Translations under genes and position numbers: made by a program
NCBI RefSeq assembly: GCF_025165795.1
Contig: NZ_JAJAGO010000008.1
Coordinates: 310,001-374,000, forward strand
Reading direction: 5' to 3'
Source: Streptomyces gossypii
GTDB lineage: Bacteria; Actinomycetota; Actinomycetes; Streptomycetales; Streptomycetaceae
DNA length: 64,000 nucleotides
Notes under the pieces: generated by a model
What the model saw: the letters and a program-made list of their open reading frames with translations, nothing else
What the model was told of the DNA's origin: nothing
Database searches by the model: none
Shown: positions 51,446 to 60,050 of the stretch, piece by piece
Layout of the letters: each line of letters begins with the position of its first letter
Position numbering within the stretch: the stretch's first letter is position 1

Positions 51446-51464
51446 GAGAACTTCTGGAGCCACC

Positions 51465-52775
51465 ATGCCTCCCTCCTCCGCCGCCGCTGCCTCCGGCACG
51501 GACGCCGCCCTCGCCGGCCTCGCCGCCGACGTGGTCGACCACCGCTTCAAGGGCCTCCCTCCGGACGCCACCGGGCGTACGGTCGGCGAGCTGGCCGCCG
51601 AGCGCCGCGACCTGTTCACCGGCGGTTTCACCACCCCCGTGATGGCCCTGTCAGCCGAGGCCGTCGAGCACAACCTCCGGCTGCTGGAGACCTACACGCA
51701 GCGGCACGGGCTCCGCTTCGCCCCCCACGGCAAGACCCCCATGGCCCCGCAGCTGCTCGCCCGCCAGCTCGCCCACGGCGCCTGGGGCATCACCGCCGCC
51801 GTACCGCACCAGGTGCGCGTGTTCCGGGCGTTCGGCATTCCGCGGATCTTCCTCGCCAACGAGCTGGTGGACGCGGCGGCGCTGCGCTGGATCGCCGCGG
51901 AGCTGGATGCCGACGACGGCTTCCGCTTCCTCTGCTACGTCGACTCCGTGCGCGGCGTCGAGCTGATGGACGAGGCACTCGGCGCGGCCGGCGCCACCCG
52001 CCGGGTCGATGTGGTGGTGGAGCTGGCCGCGGGCGACGGCGCCCGCACCGGGGCCCGTACGGAGGCGGACTGCGCGGCGGTCGCCGACGCGGTGGCGGCC
52101 ACCTCGACGCTGCGCCTGGTCGGTGTCGCCGGGTACGAGGGCGAGGTGCCCCAGGCCGACAGCGACCGCGTCGGCGCCTGGCTGCGGCGGCTCGTCGCGC
52201 TGACAGCCGCCTTCGACGAGGCCGGGCGGTTCGGCCCGGACGTGGACGAGATCGTGCTGAGCGCGGGCGGCAGCGCCTGGTTCGACGCGGTGGCGGACGT
52301 CTTCGCTCAGGTGCCCCCGCTGTCACGGCCGGTGCTGAAGCTGCTGCGCTCCGGGGCGTACATCGCGCACGACGACGGCCACTACCGGAAGCTGACGCCC
52401 TTCAACCGGGTGCCCGAGGAAGGCGCGCTGCGGCCCGCGTTCACACTCTGGGCGCAGGTGATCTCCCGGCCCCACCCGGATCAGGCGTTCCTCAACGCGG
52501 GCAAGCGGGACGCCGCCCACGACCTCCAGTTGCCGGAGGCCCAGCGGGTGCGCTCCGCCCGGGACGGCACCCAGCGGGCGGCGGAGGGCATCACCGTCAC
52601 CGGGCTGTCCGACCAGCACGTCTGGGTACGTACCGAGGCGGGCGCGCAGCTGGAGGTCGGCGACTGGGTGGGGATGGGCATGTCGCACCCGTGCACGATC
52701 TTCGACAAGTGGCAGCTGATCCCGCTGGTCGAGGCGGACGGCACGGTCACCGACTACATCCGCACCTTCTTCTGA
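51465..52775 (+). CDS. PLP-dependent D-amino acid deaminase / D-threonine aldolase-like protein
   Basis: A 436-residue fold-type III PLP enzyme (alanine racemase N-terminal barrel plus the D-serine dehydratase-like C-terminal domain). The PLP Lys is Lys90 in FAPHGKTPMAPQLLARQ; other family blocks are TTPVMALSAEAVEHNLRLL, GVAGYEGEVP and ISRPHPDQAFLNAGKRD. The C-terminal metal-binding His and Cys of the D-serine dehydratase domain appear in GLSDQHVW and GMSHPCTIFDKW. Family members include D-serine dehydratase, D-threonine aldolase and D-glucosaminate ammonia-lyase. The ATG at 51465 follows TGGAG. It heads an operon with the deacylase gene 66 bp downstream. Confidence 0.9.
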   Translation: MPPSSAAAASGTDAALAGLAADVVDHRFKGLPPDATGRTVGELAAERRDLFTGGFTTPVMALSAEAVEHNLRLLETYTQRHGLRFAPHGKTPMAPQLLARQLAHGAWGITAAVPHQVRVFRAFGIPRIFLANELVDAAALRWIAAELDADDGFRFLCYVDSVRGVELMDEALGAAGATRRVDVVVELAAGDGARTGARTEADCAAVADAVAATSTLRLVGVAGYEGEVPQADSDRVGAWLRRLVALTAAFDEAGRFGPDVDEIVLSAGGSAWFDAVADVFAQVPPLSRPVLKLLRSGAYIAHDDGHYRKLTPFNRVPEEGALRPAFTLWAQVISRPHPDQAFLNAGKRDAAHDLQLPEAQRVRSARDGTQRAAEGITVTGLSDQHVWVRTEAGAQLEVGDWVGMGMSHPCTIFDKWQLIPLVEADGTVTDYIRTFF

Positions 52776-52841
52776 GGCTCCGCCCACCCAGCCCAGCAGT
52801 CCAGCCCCGCCCGGCGCGGGCGAGCAGAAAGGCAGCGCACC

Positions 52842-54449
52842 ATGGACACCGTGATCCGCGGCGCCCGCGTCATCGACGGCTCCGGCGCACCCGCCCAGCG
52901 GGCCGACGTCGGGCTCACTGACGGCCGTATCACCGAGATACGGCCCGAGCGGGAGGGCGGCGGCGCGGCGGCACGGCTCACCGCCCGGCACACACTCGAC
53001 GCCGAGGGGCTCGCCCTGGCCCCCGGCTTCATCGACATGCACGCGCACAGCGACCTCGCCCTGCTGCGCGACCCCGACCACTCGGCGAAGGCCGCGCAGG
53101 GCGTCACCCTGGAGGTCATCGGCCAGGACGGCATGTCCTACGCCCCGGCCGACGACCGCACGCTGGCCGGGGTGCGCCGCGCGATCACCGGCTGGAACGG
53201 CGACGGCGGCGACATCGACTTCGACTGGCGCACCGTCGGCGGCTACCTCGACCGGCTCGACCGCCAGGGCATCGCCGTCAACGCCGCCTACCTGATCCCG
53301 CAGGGCACCGTCCGGGCCCTCGCCGTCGGCTGGGACGACCGGCCGGCGACGGAGGACGAGCTGCGGCGGATGCGGCAGCTGGTGGCGGAGGGCATGGCCG
53401 AGGGCGCGGTCGGCATGTCGTCCGGGCTCACGTACACGCCGGGCATGTACGCGCCGACCGCCGAGCTCACCGAGCTGTGCCGGGTCGTCGCGGAGCACGG
53501 CGGCTACTACTGCCCCCACCACCGCAGCTACGGAGCGGGCGCGCTGGAGGCGTACGAGGAGATGGTCGGCCTCACCCGCGAGGCCGGCTGCGCGCTCCAC
53601 CTCGCGCACGCCACCATGAACTTCGGGGTGAACGAGGGCCGCGCGCCGGAGCTGCTGGCCCTGCTGGACCGGGCGCTGGCCGAGGGCGCCGACATCTCCC
53701 TCGACACCTACCCCTACACCCCGGGCTGCACCACGCTGGTCGCGATGCTGCCGAGCTGGGCGAGCGAGGGCGGCCCCGAGAAGGTCCTGGAGCGGCTGGC
53801 GGATCCGGCGACCCGCGCCCGGATCCGGCACACGATGGAGGTCGAGGGCGCGGACGGCTGCCACGGCGTGCCGATCGAGTGGGACACCATCGAGATCTCC
53901 GGGGTGTCCGATCCGGCGCTGCGGCCGTATGTCGGCAGCACGGTCGCCGAGTCCGCCCGTGCGCGCGGCGAGGAGCCGTTCGTCACCGCCCACCGGCTGC
54001 TGACCGAGGACCGCTTGGGCACCACGATCCTCCAGCACGTCGGCCACGAGGAGAACGTCCGCGCGATCATGCGGCATCCGGCGCACACCGGCGGCAGCGA
54101 CGGCATCCTGCAGGGCGACAAGCCGCACCCCCGCGCGTACGGCACCTTCCCGCGGTATCTGGGCCGGTACGTGCGGGAGCTGGGCGTGCTGTCACTGGAG
54201 GAGTGCGTCGCCCACCTCACCTCCCGCCCGGCCGCCCGGCTGCGGCTGCCCGACCGGGGACTGGTGCGCGAGGGCTACCGCGCCGACCTGGTGCTCTTCG
54301 ACCCGGACACGGTGGCGGCCGGCTCCACCTTCGAGGTGCCCCGCGCCTACCCGACGGGCATCCCGCACGTCCTGATCGACGGCCGCTACGTCGTCCGCGA
54401 CGGCCACCGCACGGATGTCCTGGCGGGCCGCTCCGTCCGCAGCGCCTGA
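52842..54449 (+). CDS. N-acyl-D-amino-acid deacylase family amidohydrolase
   Basis: A 535-residue amidohydrolase of the D-aminoacylase family. Zinc ligands His67 and His69 lie in APGFIDMHAHSDLA; later ligands are probably the His residues of YYCPHHRSYG and LHLAHATMN and the Asp of TGGSDGILQG. The Cys of the GNCG motif that helps bind zinc in canonical D-aminoacylases is missing: the segment reads LEVIGQDGMSYAP. That indicates a subfamily with a different substrate. In the proposed pathway it would deacetylate N-acetyl-glucosaminate. A short GCCGGT/ACCGGC stem follows the gene. Confidence 0.9.
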   Translation: MDTVIRGARVIDGSGAPAQRADVGLTDGRITEIRPEREGGGAAARLTARHTLDAEGLALAPGFIDMHAHSDLALLRDPDHSAKAAQGVTLEVIGQDGMSYAPADDRTLAGVRRAITGWNGDGGDIDFDWRTVGGYLDRLDRQGIAVNAAYLIPQGTVRALAVGWDDRPATEDELRRMRQLVAEGMAEGAVGMSSGLTYTPGMYAPTAELTELCRVVAEHGGYYCPHHRSYGAGALEAYEEMVGLTREAGCALHLAHATMNFGVNEGRAPELLALLDRALAEGADISLDTYPYTPGCTTLVAMLPSWASEGGPEKVLERLADPATRARIRHTMEVEGADGCHGVPIEWDTIEISGVSDPALRPYVGSTVAESARARGEEPFVTAHRLLTEDRLGTTILQHVGHEENVRAIMRHPAHTGGSDGILQGDKPHPRAYGTFPRYLGRYVRELGVLSLEECVAHLTSRPAARLRLPDRGLVREGYRADLVLFDPDTVAAGSTFEVPRAYPTGIPHVLIDGRYVVRDGHRTDVLAGRSVRSA

Positions 54450-54485
54450 GAAGCTGCGCCGGTCCGACGCCGGCACCGGCCCGGA

Positions 54486-55196
54486 TCAGCTGTGGCTGTA
54501 CGCCACCAGGGAGATGCCGACGTAGTGGACGACGAAGGCGGCCAGGGTCAGGGAGTGGAAGACCTCATGGAAGCCGAACCAGCGGGGTGACGGGTTCGGG
54601 CGCTTGAGGCCGTAGACGATGCCGCCCGCGCTGTAGAGCATGCCGCCCGCCAGGACGAGGACCAGCACCGCGACGCCGCCCTCGTGCAGGAAGTCGGGCA
54701 GGAAGAAGACCGCCGCCCAGCCCATGGCGATGTAGCAGGGCGTGTAGAGCCAGCGCGGGGCGCCCACCCAGAAGACGCGGAAGGCGATGCCCAGCAGGGC
54801 CGCCGCCCAGATGCCCCACAGCAGCAGATCGCCACGGCCGCCGGACAGCAGCAGGATCGTCAGCGGGGTGTAGGTGCCCGCGATGATCAGGAAGATGTTC
54901 GCGTGGTCGAGGCGCCGCAGCAGCGCCATGGCGCGGGGGCTCCAGTCGCCGCGGTGGTAGAGCGCGCTGACGCCGAAGAGCAGGCAGGCGGTCAGGGTGT
55001 AGACGGCGCACGCGATCCGGCCACTGGTGGTTCCGGCCAGTGCGGTCAGGAAGACGCCGGAGACCAGCACGGCCGGGAACATGCCCGCGTGCAGCCAGCC
55101 CCGCAGCAGCGGCTTGACCGGCCGGAGAGCCGCCGGGGGCGGATCCGCCCCGGTCACGCCCGTAGCGGTGTCGGATTCGGACACGGCAGCACTCAT
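54486..55196 (-). CDS. hemolysin III family membrane protein (PAQR-like)
   Basis: A 236-residue membrane protein with seven helices of the TrhA/YqfA hemolysin III family. The conserved sites are visible: SALYHRGDWS (Ser and His), DHANIFLIIAGTYTPL (Asp) and GFHEVFHSLTL (two His), the zinc-dependent hydrolase-like residues of the CREST superfamily. Function is probably in membrane lipid or energy homeostasis rather than haemolysis. TAGCCT (55208-55203, minus strand) is 6 nt before the ATG at 55196, suggesting a leaderless mRNA; a GTG six nt earlier in frame is less likely. Confidence 0.93.
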   Translation of the reverse strand: MSAAVSESDTATGVTGADPPPAALRPVKPLLRGWLHAGMFPAVLVSGVFLTALAGTTSGRIACAVYTLTACLLFGVSALYHRGDWSPRAMALLRRLDHANIFLIIAGTYTPLTILLLSGGRGDLLLWGIWAAALLGIAFRVFWVGAPRWLYTPCYIAMGWAAVFFLPDFLHEGGVAVLVLVLAGGMLYSAGGIVYGLKRPNPSPRWFGFHEVFHSLTLAAFVVHYVGISLVAYSHS

Positions 55197-55464
55197 ACCC
55201 ACAGGCTACCCACGGCACATTCCGGATGCGCGGCATGGCCGGGCGGTCTTCGTCACCCCGGAGACACCTGCGGGCCACGCTCCGGAAGGCGCCCGTGCTC
55301 CCGTGCACCGGGCCGTAAGTGGCGATGCTCACCCGAGCGGCCCTCTGGACACATGGGCAACAGCGCGCAATGATCAGATGAGCGAACACGGCACCGGATG
55401 AGCGTAGCCACGATTGCATCCGGGTCGTTGCCCCCAAGGGGCGCGCCGAGAGACACGGCAGCAG

Positions 55465-55493
55465 TTGGATATATGTGCCTGTATCCGTACAAC
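55465..55493 (+). promoter_or_regulatory. candidate PEP carboxykinase promoter
   Basis: TTGGAT (55465-55470) and TACAAC (55488-55493) are 17 bp apart; GGATA and TATCC within it form an inverted repeat with a 10-nt spacer (55467-55486). The match to consensus is moderate. The rest of the 328-bp gap between the hemolysin III and pckG genes shows nothing. Confidence 0.4.
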
Positions 55494-55524
55494 CCAAAAC
55501 CCTCAACCCTCATCTGGAGCGATC

Positions 55525-57348
55525 GTGGCGCGCAGCATTGCGGCTCCCACCACCCCACCGACCCGTCACCAGGAGCTGATCTCCTGGGTCGACGAGATCG
55601 CCGCCCTCACCGAACCTGACCGAATCGTCTGGTGCGACGGCTCGGAGGCGGAGTACGAGCGTCTCAGCGAAGAGCTCGTGGAGAAGGGCACGTTCAAGAA
55701 GCTCGATCCGATCAAACGCCCGAACTCCTACTACGCCGCCTCGGACCCGACCGATGTGGCGCGGGTCGAGGACCGCACCTTCATCTGCTCGGAGAAGGAG
55801 GAGGACGCGGGGCCGACCAACCACTGGAAGGCGCCCGACGAGATGCGGGAGGTCTTCGAGGGGAAGAACGGCGTGTTCCGCGGCGCGATGCGTGGCCGGA
55901 CGATGTACGTGGTGCCCTTCTGCATGGGTCCCCTCGGCTCACCGCTGTCCGCGCTGGGCGTGGAGATCACCGACTCCGCCTACGTCGCCGTCTCGATGCG
56001 CACCATGACGCGGATGGGTCAGCCCGTACTGGAGGAGCTGGGCAGCGAGGGCTTCTTCGTCAAGGCCGTGCACAGCGTCGGCGCCCCGCTGGCCCCGGGC
56101 GAGAAGGACGTGCCGTGGCCGTGCAACAGCACCAAGTACATCTCGCACTTCCCCGAGGCGCGCGAGATCTGGTCGTACGGCTCCGGGTACGGCGGCAACG
56201 CGCTGCTCGGCAAGAAGTGCTACGCCCTGCGCATCGCCTCCGTCATGGCGCGGGACGAGGGCTGGCTCGCCGAGCACATGCTGATCCTCAAGCTCACCCC
56301 GCCGCGCGGCGAGTCGAAGTACGTCGCCGCGGCCTTCCCCAGCGCCTGCGGGAAGACGAACCTGGCGATGCTGGAGCCGACGATCCCCGGCTGGACGGTC
56401 GAGACCATCGGCGACGACATCGCGTGGATGCGCTTCGGTGAGGACGGGCAGCTCTACGCGATCAACCCCGAGGCCGGTTTCTTCGGTGTCGCCCCGGGCA
56501 CCGGCGAGCACACGAACGCCAACGCGATGAAGACGCTCTGGGGGAACTCGGTCTTCACCAACGTCGCCCTCACGGAGGACGGCGACGTCTGGTGGGAGGG
56601 CATGACCGAGGAGACGCCCAAGCGGCTGACGGACTGGAAGGGCAACGAGTGGACCCCGGAGTCGGGTGTCCCCGCGGCACACCCGAACGCCCGCTTCACC
56701 ACCCCCGCCGGGCAGTGCCCGATCATCGCACCGGAGTGGGAGGACCCGCGTGGCGTGCCGATCTCCGCGATCCTCTTCGGCGGGCGCCGTGCGAGCGCCG
56801 TACCGCTGGTGACCGAGTCGTTCTCCTGGCAGCACGGGGTCTTCCTGGGCGCGAACGTCGCGAGCGAGAAGACGGCCGCCGCCGAGGGCAAGGTGGGCGA
56901 ACTGCGCCGCGATCCCTTCGCGATGCTGCCGTTCTGCGGCTACAACATGGGCGACTACTTCGCCCACTGGATCAGGATGGGCGCCGACGCCGACCAGGAC
57001 AAGCTGCCCAGGATCTACTACGTCAACTGGTTCAAGAAGGACGCGGACGGCAAGTTCGTGTGGCCGGGCTTCGGCGAGAACAGCCGGGTGCTGAAGTGGG
57101 TCGTGCAGCGGCTGAACGGCGAGGCCGAAGGTGTGGAGACGCCGATCGGCGTGCTGCCCACCAAGGAGGCGCTGGACACCGACGGGCTGAAGCTGTCCTC
57201 GGGCGACCTGGACTTCCTGCTGGCGGTCGACAAGGACGTCTGGCGGGACGAGGCATCCCTGGTGCCCGAACACCTGAACACCTTCGGTGAGCACACGCCG
57301 AAGGAACTGTGGGACGAGTACCGCGCGCTGGTCCAGCGCCTGGGCTGA
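55525..57348 (+). CDS. pckG: phosphoenolpyruvate carboxykinase (GTP)
   Basis: A 607-residue GTP-dependent PEPCK, converting oxaloacetate and GTP to phosphoenolpyruvate in gluconeogenesis. The P-loop with the reactive Cys is FPSACGKTNLAML; metal and substrate residues lie in KKCYALRIAS, IGDDIAWMRFGEDG (DD metal motif), TEETPKRLTDWKG and FGENSRVLKWVVQRLNG. Length is normal for the family. The GTG at 55525 follows TGGAG by 5 nt. It stands alone and ends in a strong stem-loop. Confidence 0.96.
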   Translation: MARSIAAPTTPPTRHQELISWVDEIAALTEPDRIVWCDGSEAEYERLSEELVEKGTFKKLDPIKRPNSYYAASDPTDVARVEDRTFICSEKEEDAGPTNHWKAPDEMREVFEGKNGVFRGAMRGRTMYVVPFCMGPLGSPLSALGVEITDSAYVAVSMRTMTRMGQPVLEELGSEGFFVKAVHSVGAPLAPGEKDVPWPCNSTKYISHFPEAREIWSYGSGYGGNALLGKKCYALRIASVMARDEGWLAEHMLILKLTPPRGESKYVAAAFPSACGKTNLAMLEPTIPGWTVETIGDDIAWMRFGEDGQLYAINPEAGFFGVAPGTGEHTNANAMKTLWGNSVFTNVALTEDGDVWWEGMTEETPKRLTDWKGNEWTPESGVPAAHPNARFTTPAGQCPIIAPEWEDPRGVPISAILFGGRRASAVPLVTESFSWQHGVFLGANVASEKTAAAEGKVGELRRDPFAMLPFCGYNMGDYFAHWIRMGADADQDKLPRIYYVNWFKKDADGKFVWPGFGENSRVLKWVVQRLNGEAEGVETPIGVLPTKEALDTDGLKLSSGDLDFLLAVDKDVWRDEASLVPEHLNTFGEHTPKELWDEYRALVQRLG

Positions 57349-57356
57349 CCCACACC

Positions 57357-57395
57357 GCGCACGCCCGGCCACGCGCACCGTGGCCGGGCGTGCGC
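57357..57395 (+). terminator. terminator of pckG
   Basis: A perfect 17-bp stem (57357-57373 with 57379-57395) and a 5-nt loop start 9 bp after the stop codon. It is the strongest hairpin in the window by stem length and loop size. Confidence 0.88.
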
Positions 57396-57456
57396 ACGGG
57401 GGGCGCGCGTGTGGGGAACGGAACGGCGGTGGACAGAGCCGTGGAGGACGGAGCCG

Positions 57457-57867
57457 TCAGGCGGACTCGGTGAGACCGAGCGCCGCGGCGTGCGCCTCCA
57501 GCCGCGCCGCGGCCAGCTCGGCCGCCGCGTCGTCCTCCCGCGCGGTGGCGATCACCAGCGCCATACCCGCCAGGGTGTGCGCACGCTGATGCAGCCCGGC
57601 GAGATGGGATGCGCGGGCGTCACGGGCGGAGGGGACGGCACGGAGCGGAGCACGGCCGCCGCCCAGCCGCGCGGACTGGTCGGCGAGCTGCTGGGCGGCC
57701 TTGTCGAAGGCGGGGTCCGGTGTGAGCGCACGCAGTTCGTCGGTGACCGTCAGCAGGGCGGTGAGGTGTCCGGCGAGCCGGATGTCCAGTTCTTCGTCAC
57801 GGGAGCGTCGCGGCACATCCGTCTCCGCCGTGGTGTGGACCGACGGTGTGCGGATCGATTCGTACAT
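57457..57867 (-). CDS. hypothetical helical protein
   Basis: A 136-residue protein that I do not recognise. It looks all-helical and soluble: residues about 25-60 (DIRLAGHLTALLTVTDELRAL), 65-85 and 90-130 (HQRAHTLAGMALVIATAREDDAAAELAAARLEAHAAAL) form three amphipathic helices. Cys are absent. The gene has its own promoter with TAGGAT (57903-57898, minus strand) and a sharp palindrome just upstream of it, so it is regulated by a specific DNA-binding protein. It starts 114 bp after the end of the aminotransferase gene. Confidence 0.75.
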   Translation of the reverse strand: MYESIRTPSVHTTAETDVPRRSRDEELDIRLAGHLTALLTVTDELRALTPDPAFDKAAQQLADQSARLGGGRAPLRAVPSARDARASHLAGLHQRAHTLAGMALVIATAREDDAAAELAAARLEAHAAALGLTESA

Positions 57868-57897
57868 GGATGGCCTCCTGGCACGTTTCAGGAAACC

Positions 57898-57920
57898 ATC
57901 CTAGCTTAGACAATGTCTAA
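57898..57920 (-). promoter_or_regulatory. promoter with 7-1-7 palindromic operator
   Basis: TTAGACA-A-TGTCTAA (57906-57920) is a perfect 15-bp palindrome directly upstream of the minus-strand TAGGAT minus-10 element (57903-57898). A 7-1-7 layout is typical of FUR-family boxes but is also seen with TetR-type repressors. Bound protein would block the promoter of the hypothetical gene. Confidence 0.6.
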
Positions 57921-57980
57921 AATTGACCCGGCAGCACCGTCTTCCGGCCATTGGTCTGGACTGACGGACTGGGACAGCCC

Positions 57981-59192
57981 CTAGGGCTGGCTGTAGCCGT
58001 CCAGGAACGCGCCGATCCTGGTGACCGCGTCGGCCAGTTCCTGCACCGGCGGCAGCGTGACGATCCGGAAGTGGTCCGGCTCGGGCCAGTTGAAACCGGA
58101 GCCGTGCACCACCATGATCTGCTCCTCTCGCAGCAGATCGAGGACCATCTGCCGGTCGTCCTTGATCTTGAAGACCTTCGGGTCGAGCCGCGGGAAGAGG
58201 TAGAGCGCGCCCTTCGGCTTGACACAGGTGACGCCCGGGATCTGGGTGAGCAGGTCGTAGGCCGTGTCGCGCTGCTCCAGGATCCGGCCGCCCGGCAGCA
58301 CCAGCTCGTCGATGGACTGGCGGCCCCCCAGCGCGGTGGCCACCGCGTGCTGCGCGGGCATGTTGGCACACAGCCGCATGTTGGCCAGGATGGTGAGGCC
58401 CTCGATGTAGCTCTGCGCGTGCGACTTGGGACCGCACACCGCGAGCCAGCCGCTGCGGTAGCCGGCCACCCGGTAGTTCTTGGAGAGGCCGTTGAAGGTG
58501 AGGACGAGCAGGTCGGGTGCGAGGGCGGCGGTGGGCGTGTGCGTCGCGCCGTCGTAGAGGATCCGGTCATAGATCTCGTCGGAGCAGACGATCAGGCCGT
58601 GCCTGCGGGCGATGTCCGTGAGCCCGCGCAGCATCTCGTCGCCGTAGACCGCACCCGTCGGGTTGTTCGGGTTGATGACGACGAGCGCCTTCGTACGGTC
58701 GGTGATCTTCCGCTCGATATCCGCGAGGTCCGGCATCCAGTCGGCCTGCTCGTCGCAGCGGTAGTGCACCGCCGTGCCGCCCGCGAGGGAGACGGATGCC
58801 GTCCACAGCGGGTAGTCGGGCGCGGGCACCAGCACCTCGTCGCCGTCGTCCAGCAGTGCCTGCATCGACATCTGGATCAGCTCGGAGGCGCCGTTGCCCA
58901 GATAGACGTCCTCGACGGAGAGATCGATGCCCTTCGTCTGGTAATGCTGCATCACGGCGCGGCGCGCTGCGGGCAGGCCCTTGGCGTCGCCGTATCCATG
59001 CGCGTCCCCGACGTTGCGGAGGATGTCCTCGAGGATCTCGGGCGGGCACTCGAAGCCGAAGGCTGCCGGATTTCCCGTGTTGAGTCTGAGGATGCGGTGA
59101 CCCGCCGCCTCGAGCCGCATCGCCTCCTCGAGCACCGGGCCACGGATCTCGTAGCAGACATTGGCGAGCTTCGTCGACTGGATCACCTGCAT
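57981..59192 (-). CDS. PLP-dependent aminotransferase, AlaA-like
   Basis: A 403-residue class I/II aminotransferase similar to alanine transaminases (AlaA). PLP contacts: GNGASELIQMSMQALLD, VINPNNPTGAVY, LIVCSDEIYDRILYDG and the Schiff-base Lys in FNGLSKNYRVAGYRSGW; the substrate carboxylate Arg is in DHFRIVTLPP. It would link pyruvate/alanine with glutamate/2-oxoglutarate. TACAGT lies 6 nt before the ATG at 59192 with no Shine-Dalgarno, so a leaderless mRNA is likely. Confidence 0.93.
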   Translation of the reverse strand: MQVIQSTKLANVCYEIRGPVLEEAMRLEAAGHRILRLNTGNPAAFGFECPPEILEDILRNVGDAHGYGDAKGLPAARRAVMQHYQTKGIDLSVEDVYLGNGASELIQMSMQALLDDGDEVLVPAPDYPLWTASVSLAGGTAVHYRCDEQADWMPDLADIERKITDRTKALVVINPNNPTGAVYGDEMLRGLTDIARRHGLIVCSDEIYDRILYDGATHTPTAALAPDLLVLTFNGLSKNYRVAGYRSGWLAVCGPKSHAQSYIEGLTILANMRLCANMPAQHAVATALGGRQSIDELVLPGGRILEQRDTAYDLLTQIPGVTCVKPKGALYLFPRLDPKVFKIKDDRQMVLDLLREEQIMVVHGSGFNWPEPDHFRIVTLPPVQELADAVTRIGAFLDGYSQP

Positions 59193-59362
59193 GCGGCAAC
59201 TGTACGGGTGCCACATCAGGGACGCCTGGTGTTTTCGGTCACGGTAGCCCGGTCGGGGACCGATTCGCCCCGGTCGGAGGCTGATCGCGGCAGTCGCGGC
59301 CCCCTCAGCAAATCCGTTGGCCGCTGCATGGACATAGCGGCTGTGGACAGGGATACGGGACA

Positions 59363-59989
59363 ATGAAAGCCATGACCTCCGCACACGCGCATCCCGTGGC
59401 CGCCCCAAAGCTGGGACTGCGCGAACGCAAGAAGATCCAGACCCGTGACGCGATCCGGCAGGCCGCGTACCGCCTGTTCGCCGCACAGGGTTACGACGCC
59501 ACGCCCGTGGGTCAGATCGCGGAGACCGCGGAGGTCTCACCGAGCACCGTCTTCCGCTACTTCCCCACCAAGGAGGACATCGTCCTCACGGACGAGTACG
59601 ACCCGGTGATCGCGGCCGAGTTGCGCAGCCGCCCGTGCGACGAGCCGCCCGTCACCGCGCTGCGGCACGCGCTGTGCACCGTGATGGCGGAGATGTACGA
59701 AGTGGAGGGATGCGAGACGATCCAGCGGCTGAACCTCATCCACGACGTGCCCGCCATCCGCGCCCGGATGACCGAGCACGGCGCGGTGACCAGCAAGCTG
59801 CTGACCCGGGTCCTCTCCGAGCGCACCGGCCGGCCGGTGGACGACCTGGAACTGCGCGTGGTCACCGGCGCGGCGATGGGCGCGCTGACCGAGGCGTTCT
59901 ACCACTGGGTGGAGAACGGCACGCCCGACGGCATGGCCGAACTCGTCGACAACGCGCTGCGGGTGCTGGAGCGCGGCCTGACGCTGTGA
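59363..59989 (+). CDS. TetR family transcriptional regulator
   Basis: A 208-residue repressor. The DNA-binding part is ERKKIQTRDAIRQAAYRLFAAQGYDATPVGQIAETAEVSPSTVFRYFPTKEDIV (residues about 22-75 in order); the C-terminal domain (about 85-205) resembles the MftR-type fold of Actinobacteria. No operator is obvious at its own promoter. It is divergent from the aminotransferase gene (170 bp) and convergent with the DUF255 gene, so its target is uncertain. An ATG three codons in (59372) is an equally possible start. Confidence 0.88.
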   Translation: MKAMTSAHAHPVAAPKLGLRERKKIQTRDAIRQAAYRLFAAQGYDATPVGQIAETAEVSPSTVFRYFPTKEDIVLTDEYDPVIAAELRSRPCDEPPVTALRHALCTVMAEMYEVEGCETIQRLNLIHDVPAIRARMTEHGAVTSKLLTRVLSERTGRPVDDLELRVVTGAAMGALTEAFYHWVENGTPDGMAELVDNALRVLERGLTL

Positions 59990-60050
59990 GCCGCCGCCCC
60001 GCCGGCAACCGGCCCGCCGGTCAGCCGTCGGCCGGTCAGCCGTCGGCCGC

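Noticed and set aside
48834..54449. Simple D-amino acid degradation as full explanation of the cluster
   Set aside because: It would explain the deaminase, deacylase and RidA genes, but not the KDG-type sugar kinase and GntP aldonate permease coded with them. It remains the main alternative to the oxidised-chitin hypothesis.
57906..57920. Assignment of the TTAGACA palindrome to a named FUR-type regulator
   Set aside because: The 7-1-7 geometry fits, but the bases do not match a consensus I can state with confidence, and TetR-type sites can look alike.
57950..57961. ATTGGTCTGGAC, identical to the first 12 bases of the chitinase DasR-type site
   Set aside because: The second half does not form a palindrome (it continues TGAC instead of CAGT), and it lies after the aminotransferase stop codon rather than at a promoter. 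Probably chance.
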